From positions 1 to 34,753 of the forward strand of contig CAAFQR010000002.1 of NCBI GenBank assembly GCA_900765165.1: a stretch of 34,753 bases of DNA. Direction: 5' to 3'. Positions 1-7,268 of this stretch are shown here, piece by piece. The notes below the pieces were generated by a model that saw only the letters and a program-made list of their open reading frames with translations, did not search any database and was not told the origin of the DNA. A program made the position numbers and the translations under genes. This DNA is from Veillonellaceae bacterium. Its GTDB lineage: Bacteria > Bacillota > Negativicutes > Veillonellales > Veillonellaceae. Every line of letters starts with the position of its first letter. Position 1 is the first letter of the stretch.

Positions 1-45
1 TTTCTAGATTCAACGTGTTATGGATACCATTATAAGGGCCGAGTG

Positions 46-54
46 TGGTATAAT
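46..54 (+). promoter_or_regulatory. Extended -10 promoter of purA
   Basis: TGG followed by a perfect TATAAT at 49-54 forms an extended -10 element. No convincing -35 lies 17 bases upstream, which is typical of extended -10 promoters. Transcription would start near 61, leaving a leader of about 75 bases before purA. Confidence 0.6.
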
Positions 55-68
55 AAGTTGTATGTAAT

Positions 69-86
69 GTTCGCTACAGTGCGAAC
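69..86 (+). repeat. Inverted repeat in the purA leader
   Basis: GTTCGC (69-74) and GCGAAC (81-86) are perfect inverted arms around a 6-base loop. They fall just downstream of the predicted purA start site, so they could be an operator or an RNA hairpin. The CGAAC core recalls the PurR box of low-GC Firmicutes, but the two half-sites are much closer together than in that box, so no regulator is assigned. Confidence 0.4.
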
Positions 87-134
87 AGCCCGTACAGAAG
101 TTTAAATACGGATATAAACGGAGGTTTGCATAGT

Positions 135-1421
135 ATGGCAACGAGCATGGTAATCGGTACCCAGTGGGGCGATGAAGGTAAAGGTAAGATAGTAGACTAT
201 TTGGCAGAGCAGGCCGATGTGGTTGTGCGCAGCCAAGGTGGTAATAATGCAGGTCATACGGTAGTAGTGGATGATAAAGCATTTGCACTTCGATTATTGC
301 CGAGTGGTATTTTATATGACAATAAAGTGAACGTTATCGGCACTGGCGTGGTTATTGACCCGAAGGTGTTGTTAGGCGAAATCGCTAATTTGGAAAAGGA
401 AGGCAAAAGCGCTAAATCGCTTCAGATTTCTGACCGCGCACACGTAATTTTGCCGTATCATAATCGTTTGGACGAAGCCGAAGAATTGTCTAAGGGAGAC
501 GCTAAAATCGGCACCACGAAAAACGGTATCGGTCCTTGCTACGCAGATAAGGTTAACCGTGTAGGTATCCGCATTTGCGATTTGATGGACGAAGAAGTTT
601 TCAAAGAAAAATTGGCTTACAATGTAGCCATTAAAAATAAAATGTTTACTCAGGTTTACGGCGTAGACCCGGTAGACTATGATGAAATTTTGAAGGATTA
701 CCTCGGCTATGCAGAACAGCTTCGCCCGTACGTAACGGACACGAACTACAACGTAGCTGACATGGTTAAGAGCGGCAAGAAGGTATTGTTCGAAGGCGCT
801 CAGGCTACGATGCTTGACCTCGACCATGGCACGTACCCATTCGTAACGAGCTCCCATCCGTTGTCCGGTGGTGCTTCTGTAGGCGCTGGTATTGGACCTA
901 ACTACTTGAAGAACATCGTTGGCGTTGTAAAAGCTTACGCAACCCGCGTTGGTGCTGGTCCGTTCCCGTCTGAACAGCTTAACGAAGTAGGCGAATACTT
1001 GCGTCAGACCGGTCATGAATTTGGTACTGTAACGGGCCGTCCGCGTCGTACCGGCTGGCTCGACTTGGCTGTTGTAAAATACGCAGCTGACCTTAACAGC
1101 TTGGATTACTTGGCTATTACGCGTTTGGACATTTTGGACAAATTGCCTGAAATTAAAATCTGCACGGGTTATACTTTGAACGGCGAACCGGTAAAAGGTT
1201 TCCCGGCTAGCCTCAAAGTATTGGACGCTTGCGAACCGGTATACGAAACGTTGCCGGGCTGGCAGACTGACATTAGCGGCATCCGCAAATACGAAGATTT
1301 GCCGGAAGCAGCTCGTCGTTATGTAGAACGCATTGCGGAAGTTACCGGCGTACCGCTCGGTATCGTATCCGTTGGCCCGAACCGTAACCAGACTATCGTA
1401 TTGAAGGAAGTTTTCAAATAA
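135..1421 (+). CDS. purA: Adenylosuccinate synthetase
   Basis: GTP-dependent ligation of IMP and aspartate to adenylosuccinate, the first committed step from IMP to AMP, in the cytoplasm. The 428-aa product has the family's usual length. It shows the P-loop-like GDEGKGK at residues 12-18 with catalytic Asp13, NNAGHT with His41, GIGPCY, GRPRRTGWLD and the C-terminal SVGPNRNQT. An in-frame TTG at 126 lies only one base from the GGAGG at 120-124, whereas ATG 135 has 10-base spacing and gives the normal N-terminus MATSMVIGTQWGD, so 135 is chosen. It is monocistronic, with its own promoter upstream and a strong terminator at 1532. Confidence 0.98.
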   Translation: MATSMVIGTQWGDEGKGKIVDYLAEQADVVVRSQGGNNAGHTVVVDDKAFALRLLPSGILYDNKVNVIGTGVVIDPKVLLGEIANLEKEGKSAKSLQISDRAHVILPYHNRLDEAEELSKGDAKIGTTKNGIGPCYADKVNRVGIRICDLMDEEVFKEKLAYNVAIKNKMFTQVYGVDPVDYDEILKDYLGYAEQLRPYVTDTNYNVADMVKSGKKVLFEGAQATMLDLDHGTYPFVTSSHPLSGGASVGAGIGPNYLKNIVGVVKAYATRVGAGPFPSEQLNEVGEYLRQTGHEFGTVTGRPRRTGWLDLAVVKYAADLNSLDYLAITRLDILDKLPEIKICTGYTLNGEPVKGFPASLKVLDACEPVYETLPGWQTDISGIRKYEDLPEAARRYVERIAEVTGVPLGIVSVGPNRNQTIVLKEVFK

Positions 1422-1531
1422 TCGAAGCCCTTCCTAAACCGCTTTTGCTCTAGGCAAAGGTGTACACTGAATTCGGTGTTGAAGCAGTTGGCGTTTGTAC
1501 GCTACTTGCTTGGGATAAAGTAAGTAAAAAT

Positions 1532-1570
1532 AGGAGCCATGCCTCGTAAGAGGTGTGGCTCCTGTTTTTT
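1532..1570. terminator. Terminator between purA and the SIMPL gene
   Basis: A 14-bp stem (1532-1545 with 1550-1563, two G-U pairs), a GTAA loop and six T at 1565-1570. It ends purA after a roughly 110-base 3' UTR. The perfect stem may also serve the convergent minus-strand gene. Confidence 0.9.
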
Positions 1571-1615
1571 GTGTATCTTAAGTTTTAGCTAGGCTGCTAT
1601 TTGGGGTGTGGTCGC

Positions 1616-2293
1616 TTAGTCACGGTTTTCAACCAGTTCCCATTTGAAGGTAATGTCTTCTTCCACTTCGATGTCCTGCGGTTTGAAGGTAGGTGCTTCA
1701 TAGCAAACTTCAGTGCTTGCTAGGTAGCTACGTTCTTCTCGTTCGAAGTAGATGTTGCGCCACGCGTAGGTGACGGACAGCAATTTGCCTAGGCTTGCGC
1801 CGGCTGTTTCGGTGATGATCTTCGCACGGCGCATAGCGGTTTCCGTAGCGTTGCGGAGGACTTCATCCTGCAAGGCTTCTTGGTCTTTTACGGCGAAGGC
1901 CACCGAGATAAGGGCGTTCACGTCGCCGTCGCTAATGGTGTTTAAGAGCTCCAGCAATCGGTCCGATTCGAAGGGAAATTTAACGGTCAGCGTCTGTGTT
2001 GCTTCGTAGCCGATGAATTCATTTTCGTACTCCGTCGTGTCGTTGCAGCGTCGTTCCACCCGTTTCGTCTTCGTTTTCACGGAAATGTTATCGGTGGTCA
2101 TGTCGTCGTCGGTGAAATGAAGCCCTTTCAAGAGGCTTTGTGCCTGACTTAAGGCGTCAATGGCGAAGCGCCATACCGTGGCTTGATCCTTGTGCAAGGA
2201 GCGGAGATGGAGCTTAACGATGACGATTTCTGCCGGTGCCGATGCGCGACCGCGACCGGTAATGGTAATATGAGGCTTTTGGTGTTTACCCAT
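1616..2293 (-). CDS. SIMPL domain (DUF541) protein
   Basis: The 225-aa protein has the pattern of the SIMPL/DUF541 family: an N-terminal ITITGRGRASAPAEIV strand, a long helical middle, and the AKIITETAGASLGKLLSVTY segment near residues 150-175. Many family members (YggE, BP26) carry a signal peptide, but this one does not and is probably cytoplasmic. The biochemical role of the family is poorly defined, with reported links to oxidative stress and to oligomeric ring or channel assemblies. The ATG is preceded by AAGGA. It lies 26 bases downstream of the 277-aa gene in the same orientation, so the two are probably co-transcribed. Confidence 0.85.
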   Translation of the reverse strand: MGKHQKPHITITGRGRASAPAEIVIVKLHLRSLHKDQATVWRFAIDALSQAQSLLKGLHFTDDDMTTDNISVKTKTKRVERRCNDTTEYENEFIGYEATQTLTVKFPFESDRLLELLNTISDGDVNALISVAFAVKDQEALQDEVLRNATETAMRRAKIITETAGASLGKLLSVTYAWRNIYFEREERSYLASTEVCYEAPTFKPQDIEVEEDITFKWELVENRD

Positions 2294-2319
2294 GAATATT
2301 CCTTCTTTCGTTGAGAGAA

Positions 2320-3153
2320 TCAGAGTAACTTGTTGATGTCATCAGCGGTGGCTTTGCCGATGATGTATTTCGTCCGTTCCGGTGGATAGGGCGCCGTTTC
2401 TTCGCTGTAGATGGCGACACGGTTTACGGTAGCAATCATGCGATTATTATCAGGGCCTACCGGTACGACGACGAGGTCACCGGGCTTTACGGTGTTGTCG
2501 GTGGTTAAATAGGAATAGAGCTGTGATGCGCCATATAATTTCACCTGGCAGTAACGATATTGGTCATCGTCATCATAGTCTTCGTCAGTTGGCCAGGCCA
2601 TGATGCGGCGTTCTACGGCTGGTTCGGCTTTGAAGCGCAGAATGTATGGTAAATTCACATCGTCGCTAAAGGCTAACAGATTCAGGTTTTGCAGCGTCGT
2701 GCGCACCATGCCGGATAAGTTGTATAAGGGCTTGCTGTAGTGATGGAGCGGCCCTTGGTCGTAGTAGGTTTCGTCGTCAGCGTCGGTCGCTTCTAACACC
2801 CAGTAGCTCTGCACTTCCGGTTCTGCTTTGGCATTCGGTTTGGTCGGTGCTTGTTCGTAGCGTACCGCTTCCGGCGCGCGGGGAATGCGCTGGTCGGCGT
2901 TGTGGCACAGCAGCCAGCTATCGATGGTACTCAAGAGCCGCGCCATTTGGTCCGGTAAAACGCGGTTTTTCTCGGTGCTTTGCTTCACCAGATGGCCTTG
3001 GTCGTCGGCGCCGTAGTGAGTGAGAATCCAACGACCATCGCTATATAGCGTAAGGTGTTGCTCAATTTCTTCGCCCGGTTGCGGCTTAAAGACGCTGTAG
3101 TCAATGCGACTGATAAGGGTCACCCGGGTCAGTGGGTACGATTGTGCGTACAT
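2320..3153 (-). CDS. Hypothetical protein, two-part, unknown function
   Basis: The 277-aa protein is not recognised. There is no signal peptide or membrane segment. The N-terminal part (about 1-90) looks like a beta-rich domain with a helix (LPDQMARLLSTIDSWLL). The middle is acidic and Tyr-rich. The C-terminal part (about 205-277) has a GDLVVVPVG strand followed by a second strand and ETAPYPPERTK, a pattern typical of a small beta-barrel domain seen at the end of several uncharacterised Firmicute proteins. The start is fixed by a strong AAAGGAGG upstream of the ATG. It is the first gene of a unit with the SIMPL gene. Confidence 0.75.
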   Translation of the reverse strand: MYAQSYPLTRVTLISRIDYSVFKPQPGEEIEQHLTLYSDGRWILTHYGADDQGHLVKQSTEKNRVLPDQMARLLSTIDSWLLCHNADQRIPRAPEAVRYEQAPTKPNAKAEPEVQSYWVLEATDADDETYYDQGPLHHYSKPLYNLSGMVRTTLQNLNLLAFSDDVNLPYILRFKAEPAVERRIMAWPTDEDYDDDDQYRYCQVKLYGASQLYSYLTTDNTVKPGDLVVVPVGPDNNRMIATVNRVAIYSEETAPYPPERTKYIIGKATADDINKLL

Positions 3154-3218
3154 AGTAGAAACCTCCTTTACAGGAAATTTACAGTGAAATACTTAGTTTC
3201 TAAACAGTGGTCTATTTG

Positions 3219-3224
3219 ATTATA
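3219..3224 (-). promoter_or_regulatory. -10 element of the 277-aa/SIMPL unit
   Basis: A perfect TATAAT on the minus strand about 65 bases upstream of the ATG at 3153. No good -35 is visible at 16-18 bases, so the assignment rests on the -10 alone. Confidence 0.4.
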
Positions 3225-3307
3225 GTGTACCACAAAGGCTCAATTATCACAAAAATTAGTATTGTTGTATGGCGCACTTTATGTTACACTTTTCGTGCAC
3301 CAAAACG

Positions 3308-3337
3308 TTGCTATTGGTATTGTAGCTTGAGTATAGC
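3308..3337 (+). promoter_or_regulatory. Possible arginase promoter
   Basis: TTGCTA (3308-3313) and TATAGC (3332-3337) are separated by 18 bases and lie about 75 bases upstream of the GTG start. Each hexamer matches the consensus at 4 of 6 positions. A small hairpin, AGCGC-GAGAA-GCGCT (3368-3382), sits between this site and the ribosome binding site. Confidence 0.35.
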
Positions 3338-3409
3338 GGCGCAAAATTGAAACCATAGCAATCGGTGAGCGCGAGAAGCGCTGTGAGAGACTAGGAGGTG
3401 TTATCACTA

Positions 3410-4330
3410 GTGAAAAATGTAACCATTTTAGGCGTGCCTATGGATTTGGGCGCAGGCAAACGTGGGGCGGACATGGGTCCGTCGGCGATTCGTCAGGCCG
3501 GGTTAGTGTCTCGGTTAGAAGCGATGGGCAAAGTGGTAGAAGACCGCGGGAATATCCATGTTCCTGTTGGCATTCAGCGCAAAGGTGAATTCATGCGGTA
3601 TCGCACGGAAGTGTTGACGGTGTGTAAAACCTTAGCGGATGAAGTATTTCGAGTATATCAGGAAGATAGTTTTCCGTTAATTTTGGGCGGCGATCATTCC
3701 ATTGCTATCGGCAGTATTGCCGGCTTAGCACGGAAGGAACCGGAAATGGGCGTGCTCTGGATCGATGCGCACGGTGATTTCAACACGGTAGATTCTTCGC
3801 CGACCGGTAATATTCATGGGATGCCGTTGGCCATTAGCTGTGGCGAAGGGGATCCGGAGTTCGTCAATGTTGGCGGCTATGCGCCTAAAGTGGACCCGAA
3901 ACGCGTTGTTATCGTTGGGGCTCGCGACCTCGATATGGGTGAAGTACAGTTATTGCGTCGCAAAGGCGTAAGAGTGTACACCATGGAAGAAATTGATTTG
4001 TACGGCATTCAGCAGGTTATGCGTGAAGCTATGGAATACTTGGAAGCCGTTTCCTCGTGCCTCCATGTAAGCTTCGATATTGACTCTGTTGACCCGTCGG
4101 AAGCACCGGGTACCGGTACGGCCGTTCGTGGTGGCTTAACCTATCGAGAAGCTCACTTTGTGATGAAATATATCTCCACCTTTGGGAAGTTTATCACGTC
4201 CATGGACATGGTAGAAGTTAACCCGATTTTGGATATTCAGAATAAAACGGCTGAATTGGCAGTGGAACTCATTGAATCTGCCTTCGGTCGACGCATTATG
4301 TACTCGTCGGATATTGATGAGTTGCCATAA
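3410..4330 (+). CDS. rocF: Arginase
   Basis: Hydrolyses L-arginine to L-ornithine and urea with a two-manganese centre. The 306-aa product carries all ureohydrolase metal motifs: GGDHSIAIG near residue 95, DAHGDFNT near 119 and SFDIDSVDPSEAPGTGT near 220. GNIHGMPLA favours arginase over agmatinase. The GTG at 3410 is chosen because AGGAGG (3393-3398) sits 11 bases upstream and the protein then begins MKNVTILGVPMDLG as in other RocF proteins. An in-frame GTG at 3398 overlaps that Shine-Dalgarno sequence. It stands alone, ended by a 16-bp terminator. Urea production with no urease in view suggests ornithine supply or nitrogen disposal. Confidence 0.93.
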   Translation: MKNVTILGVPMDLGAGKRGADMGPSAIRQAGLVSRLEAMGKVVEDRGNIHVPVGIQRKGEFMRYRTEVLTVCKTLADEVFRVYQEDSFPLILGGDHSIAIGSIAGLARKEPEMGVLWIDAHGDFNTVDSSPTGNIHGMPLAISCGEGDPEFVNVGGYAPKVDPKRVVIVGARDLDMGEVQLLRRKGVRVYTMEEIDLYGIQQVMREAMEYLEAVSSCLHVSFDIDSVDPSEAPGTGTAVRGGLTYREAHFVMKYISTFGKFITSMDMVEVNPILDIQNKTAELAVELIESAFGRRIMYSSDIDELP

Positions 4331-4339
4331 GGTGAAATA

Positions 4340-4380
4340 AAAAGCGGCTGGCCTAGTCATAGGTCAGTCGCTTTTGCTTT
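4340..4380. terminator. Bidirectional terminator between rocF and lysR
   Basis: A 16-bp stem (4340-4355 with 4360-4375, two G-T pairs) with a GTCA loop. It starts with AAAA and ends with TTTT, so it has U-tracts in both directions and serves both convergent genes. Confidence 0.9.
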
Positions 4381-4387
4381 ACCTGCG

Positions 4388-5266
4388 TTACTCTACATTT
4401 CTGCACGGCTTTTTTACCGGCGTATAGGCAGCGGGGAAGTTTTTGATGTAGTTGGTTTTCGGCCGTTCGATGACGTAGTAGTCGATGTGCGCTTCCGGGC
4501 TGGTAATGGGGATGATGACGCGCCATTGAAGGAGTTTTTCCGCGTCTGAAGAGAGGTTGGTCGTAAAGGACGGTAGCGCTGATTCGCGAATCAGTTCTTT
4601 GAAGTTAAATTCATCGGGCTGGATGAGGAAGCGTGAGTTCGGCATGACGCGGCGACACATAGCGTCCCAGAAACCGATGTTGGAGCGCAATAAGAAGTTG
4701 AAGCCGTTCAGTTCTTCGAAGGTTACGCCCGGTTTGTCTGCTAAGGGGTGATCCGGCAGAACGCATACCGAGAGGTGCTCACTTAGGAGTAGCATGGAGT
4801 TAAGGGCCGGGCCGTCAGGTGCTGGCTCTTGGCTTAGTACGCCAAGCTCGGCAACGCCGGTTGTCACTTGATGGATGATGTCTTCGTCGGTGTCTACGAG
4901 GGTAGAGGCAATGGTTTTATCCGGATAGCCATCGCTTAGAAGGGGCAGTAAGGTCCACAGTGGTGCCGGCGCGCAGGACGCTACGGTAATGGTGTGCAAG
5001 TGGCGGTCAAAGGCCTGGGTTTGTCGCACCATGTGTTCTGCGTCGGCTAGGAGCTTGCGTGCATAGTCAACGGCGTGACGGCCGGTATCGTTCAGTTCGA
5101 TGCGGTTCTTGGTGCGCTGAAAGAGGGCGACACCAAAGGTGTCTTCCAGCTGTTGCATGGTGCGCGTAATGGTGGGCTGGGAGATATGTAATTGCTCGGC
5201 GGCCTTGGATAGAGTGCCACAGTCGGCGAAGGCGACGAGCTGTTCTAGTTCCGTAAGATTAAACAT
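4388..5266 (-). CDS. LysR-family transcriptional regulator
   Basis: The 292-aa DNA-binding regulator has an N-terminal winged helix-turn-helix at about residues 1-60 (FADCGTLSKAAEQLHISQPT, ending in LFQRTKNRIELNDTG) and a type-2 periplasmic-binding-like effector domain from about residue 90. The reading frame stays open a further 36 codons upstream, but the ATG at 5266 is preceded by AAGGAG and gives the standard LysR N-terminus MFNLTELEQL. It is divergent from the aldo/keto reductase, which makes that gene the likely target, as is common for LysR regulators. The effector is unknown. Confidence 0.93.
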   Translation of the reverse strand: MFNLTELEQLVAFADCGTLSKAAEQLHISQPTITRTMQQLEDTFGVALFQRTKNRIELNDTGRHAVDYARKLLADAEHMVRQTQAFDRHLHTITVASCAPAPLWTLLPLLSDGYPDKTIASTLVDTDEDIIHQVTTGVAELGVLSQEPAPDGPALNSMLLLSEHLSVCVLPDHPLADKPGVTFEELNGFNFLLRSNIGFWDAMCRRVMPNSRFLIQPDEFNFKELIRESALPSFTTNLSSDAEKLLQWRVIIPITSPEAHIDYYVIERPKTNYIKNFPAAYTPVKKPCRNVE

Positions 5267-5365
5267 AGTACGCTCCTTTCTGTAGCGAGATTTAGGGTCT
5301 AGCCCCATCTGTATAGCGTTACTGATTGAGTATTCATAATGTGAAAAGTGGTTTTCTGTATTCTT

Positions 5366-5395
5366 ATTGTACAATACCTATTTATACCGTGTAAA
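5366..5395 (-). promoter_or_regulatory. Promoter of the lysR gene
   Basis: On the minus strand, TTTACA (5395-5390) and TACAAT (5371-5366) are separated by 18 bases, placing the start about 90 bases upstream of the ATG. Confidence 0.55.
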
Positions 5396-5409
5396 CTGTA
5401 AGTGTCGAG

Positions 5410-5433
5410 AAGGATTTTTGTTTCAGAATCCTT
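5410..5433. promoter_or_regulatory. Possible LysR operator (inverted repeat)
   Basis: AAGGATT (5410-5416) and AATCCTT (5427-5433) are perfect inverted arms with a 10-base spacer between the divergent lysR and aldo/keto reductase genes. They abut TATAGT/TATAGC -10-like hexamers (5433-5443) of the reductase, whose -35 position would fall inside the repeat. This is the geometry of a LysR-controlled promoter, but no binding is shown. Confidence 0.4.
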
Positions 5434-5475
5434 ATAGTATAGCTTGCAGTTTCCTTAGTTGAAGGAGGTATATAT

Positions 5476-6324
5476 ATGGATTATGTAACATTGCGCAATC
5501 AGGTGAAGATGCCGAAGCTCGGTTATGGTGTGTATCAGACGCCGCCGGATATTACGGAACAGTGCGTGCGTGAAGCCATTGAAGTAGGCTATCGCAGCAT
5601 CGATACGGCGCAGGCCTATGGCAATGAAGAAGGCGTAGGCAACGCCATTGCAGGCTGTGGTTTGCCGCGCGAAGAGTTATTTATCACCACGAAGATTTGG
5701 ATTAGCAATTTCGGCTATGAAAAAGCGGCCAAGTCCATCGACGAATCGCTGAAGAAATTGAAGACCGATTATGTGGATTTGCTGTTGTTGCATCAGCCGT
5801 TCGGCGATTACTATGGTGCGTATCGCGCTATGGAAGATGCGTACAAGGCCGGTAAGGTGCGCGCTATCGGCGTGTCTAACTTCTATCCGGACCGCTTGAT
5901 CGACATTAACCATTTCGCTGAAATCAAACCCGCCGTTAACCAGGTAGAAACGCATGTGTTCCAGCAGCAGAAGGTTGCCCAGGAATACATGAAGAAGTAC
6001 GACATTCAGATTATGTCCTGGGGCCCGTTCGCTGAAGGTCGCAATGATTTCTTCAATAACGCGACGTTGAAGGCTATCGGTGAAGCGCATGGTAAGACCG
6101 GTGCGCAGGTAGCCCTTTGCTTCTTGCTCCAGAAGGATGTTGTCATCATTCCGAAGTCCGTTCATCGTGACCGCATGGAACAGAACTTCGACGTGTTCGA
6201 TTTTGCATTGACTGCTGATGAAATGGCCCAAATCGAAGCGTTGGATACGGGTAAGAGCTTGTTCTTCTCCCATCAGGATCCGGCTACCGTTGAATGGTTC
6301 ATGGATATTTACGACAAAATCTAA
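5476..6324 (+). CDS. Aldo/keto reductase
   Basis: NAD(P)H-dependent reduction of aldehydes or ketones, with the TIM-barrel AKR fold. The 282-aa product matches the single-domain AKR length. The catalytic tetrad is visible as Asp43 and Tyr48 (IDTAQAYGNEE), Lys72 (TTKIW) and His105 (LLLLHQP), and the cofactor-binding IPKSVHRDRMEQN lies near residue 225. The ATG follows GGAGG at a good distance. The divergent LysR gene probably regulates it. The substrate cannot be deduced. 2,5-diketogluconate reductase and methylglyoxal reductase-like activities are common for this subgroup. Confidence 0.93.
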   Translation: MDYVTLRNQVKMPKLGYGVYQTPPDITEQCVREAIEVGYRSIDTAQAYGNEEGVGNAIAGCGLPREELFITTKIWISNFGYEKAAKSIDESLKKLKTDYVDLLLLHQPFGDYYGAYRAMEDAYKAGKVRAIGVSNFYPDRLIDINHFAEIKPAVNQVETHVFQQQKVAQEYMKKYDIQIMSWGPFAEGRNDFFNNATLKAIGEAHGKTGAQVALCFLLQKDVVIIPKSVHRDRMEQNFDVFDFALTADEMAQIEALDTGKSLFFSHQDPATVEWFMDIYDKI

Positions 6325-6384
6325 GCCTGTGCATATTGAGCATACGTATATGCAATATCCGTGGAAGTTTTTCCGAAATGTTGC

Positions 6385-6415
6385 TTGACTTAGACTGAGC
6401 TCCAGGTCGTATACT
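6385..6415 (+). promoter_or_regulatory. Promoter of the cyclophilin-like gene
   Basis: TTGACT (6385-6390) and TATACT (6410-6415) are good hexamers with a long 19-base spacer, about 55 bases upstream of the ATG. Confidence 0.5.
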
Positions 6416-6471
6416 TAGAGCATAGAAAGTAGGAAAACATAGGCGAAAAGCCGCGGAAGGGCGTGAGTTTT

Positions 6472-7044
6472 ATGAATCGATTAGCGATAGCAGGTACAAC
6501 AGCTTTAGTGCTCGGCATTTTGGGTTTTGGCTTTGATGGTGTATCCCAAGTAGTAGCCGGCGCTACGGCAGCAGTAACCGGCACTTCGACTACAAGTAAT
6601 AGTGTCAGTGCCACTAAGGACGGCGCTACGCGCTTTAAGTTCAACGTGGATGGTACGGTTTTGTATGCTGATATTACCGATAAAGCGATGGCTGCTAAGC
6701 TCGCTTCTTGCGCGCCCTTTACAGTGTCTATGGCCAATGAAGACGGGCACGTGATGCGGTATTATGCAGACTGTTCCTTAACCAGCGATAACGCTACCAC
6801 TAATGGTGCGTCGGTCACGCAAGCTTCGCCAACGGTAACGGATGTGGCGGTGACCACAGCGGCGAAACCGATGGCTCAGGTTGGGGATATGCTGTATCGT
6901 CCGTCAGATAATTCGCTGGCCATTGTGTATAAGAATGGCACGCCTGTAGGCGCTGATCGCGTTGTGGGTCATATTGAAGGGGACGGCGTGTTGCTCCTCA
7001 TGGATAACCCCGGTTCGTCCGTTACTGTTGATGCGGCACAGTAA
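6472..7044 (+). CDS. Secreted cyclophilin-like fold protein
   Basis: The 190-aa exported protein has an N-terminal hydrophobic signal segment (residues 3-25, then AGATAA). The C-terminal part follows the cyclophilin-like (Cyclophil_like2-type) pattern: FKFNVDGTVLYADITD, then PFTVSM, QVGDMLYRPSDNSLAIVY and HIEGDGVLLLMDNPGSSVTVD. A Thr/Ala-rich, Asn-containing insertion (about residues 100-130) interrupts the domain. Members of this family lack known prolyl isomerase activity. ATG 6472 is preferred over the GTG at 6463 because GGAAGGG (6455-6461) is then 10 bases away. It is flanked by its own promoter and a hairpin, so it is monocistronic. The extracytoplasmic role is unknown. Confidence 0.7.
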   Translation: MNRLAIAGTTALVLGILGFGFDGVSQVVAGATAAVTGTSTTSNSVSATKDGATRFKFNVDGTVLYADITDKAMAAKLASCAPFTVSMANEDGHVMRYYADCSLTSDNATTNGASVTQASPTVTDVAVTTAAKPMAQVGDMLYRPSDNSLAIVYKNGTPVGADRVVGHIEGDGVLLLMDNPGSSVTVDAAQ

Positions 7045-7097
7045 CCGGTATTCATCACTGCGGTTTGCATATTCAATTTCATAGAATGCGTATATAC

Positions 7098-7130
7098 AGT
7101 GGCTGTTTCTCGGTGGTAGAAACAGCCACT
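7098..7130 (+). terminator. Hairpin after the cyclophilin-like gene
   Basis: A perfect 13-bp stem (7098-7110 with 7118-7130) and a 7-base loop. Only a broken T-tract follows (ATTCATTCT), so it may be a weak terminator or a 3'-end stabiliser. Confidence 0.55.
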
Positions 7131-7166
7131 ATTCATTCTGTGAAACCTGTGATTACGGGATATTTA

Positions 7167-7196
7167 TTGTACAAAGAAGATTTTCTACGTTACACT
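7167..7196 (+). promoter_or_regulatory. Possible promoter of the MFS gene
   Basis: TTGTAC (7167-7172) and TACACT (7191-7196) with an 18-base spacer, about 70 bases before the ATG at 7269, in an AT-rich stretch. Confidence 0.35.
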
Positions 7197-7268
7197 ATAT
7201 TCAGTAAATTAAATGTAATATCTATCCTTGCGTATATGGATTTTAGGAAAGAGGATGATACAGTCGTT

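Noticed and set aside
69..86. PurR box or LexA box in the purA leader
   Set aside because: The CGAAC half-sites are too close for the known PurR box arrangement and are inverted relative to the LexA consensus. Kept only as an inverted repeat.
372..1016. Long minus-strand frame inside purA, and similar antisense frames inside other genes (for example 25029-25805, 5677-6273, 7289-7864)
   Set aside because: They lie opposite strongly conserved coding genes, lack ribosome binding sites and encode no recognisable protein; they are frame shadows.
7065..7268. Upstream extension of the MFS protein
   Set aside because: The extra 68 codons span a 13-bp hairpin and the likely promoter, and the first transmembrane helix follows the ATG at 7269 as in relatives.
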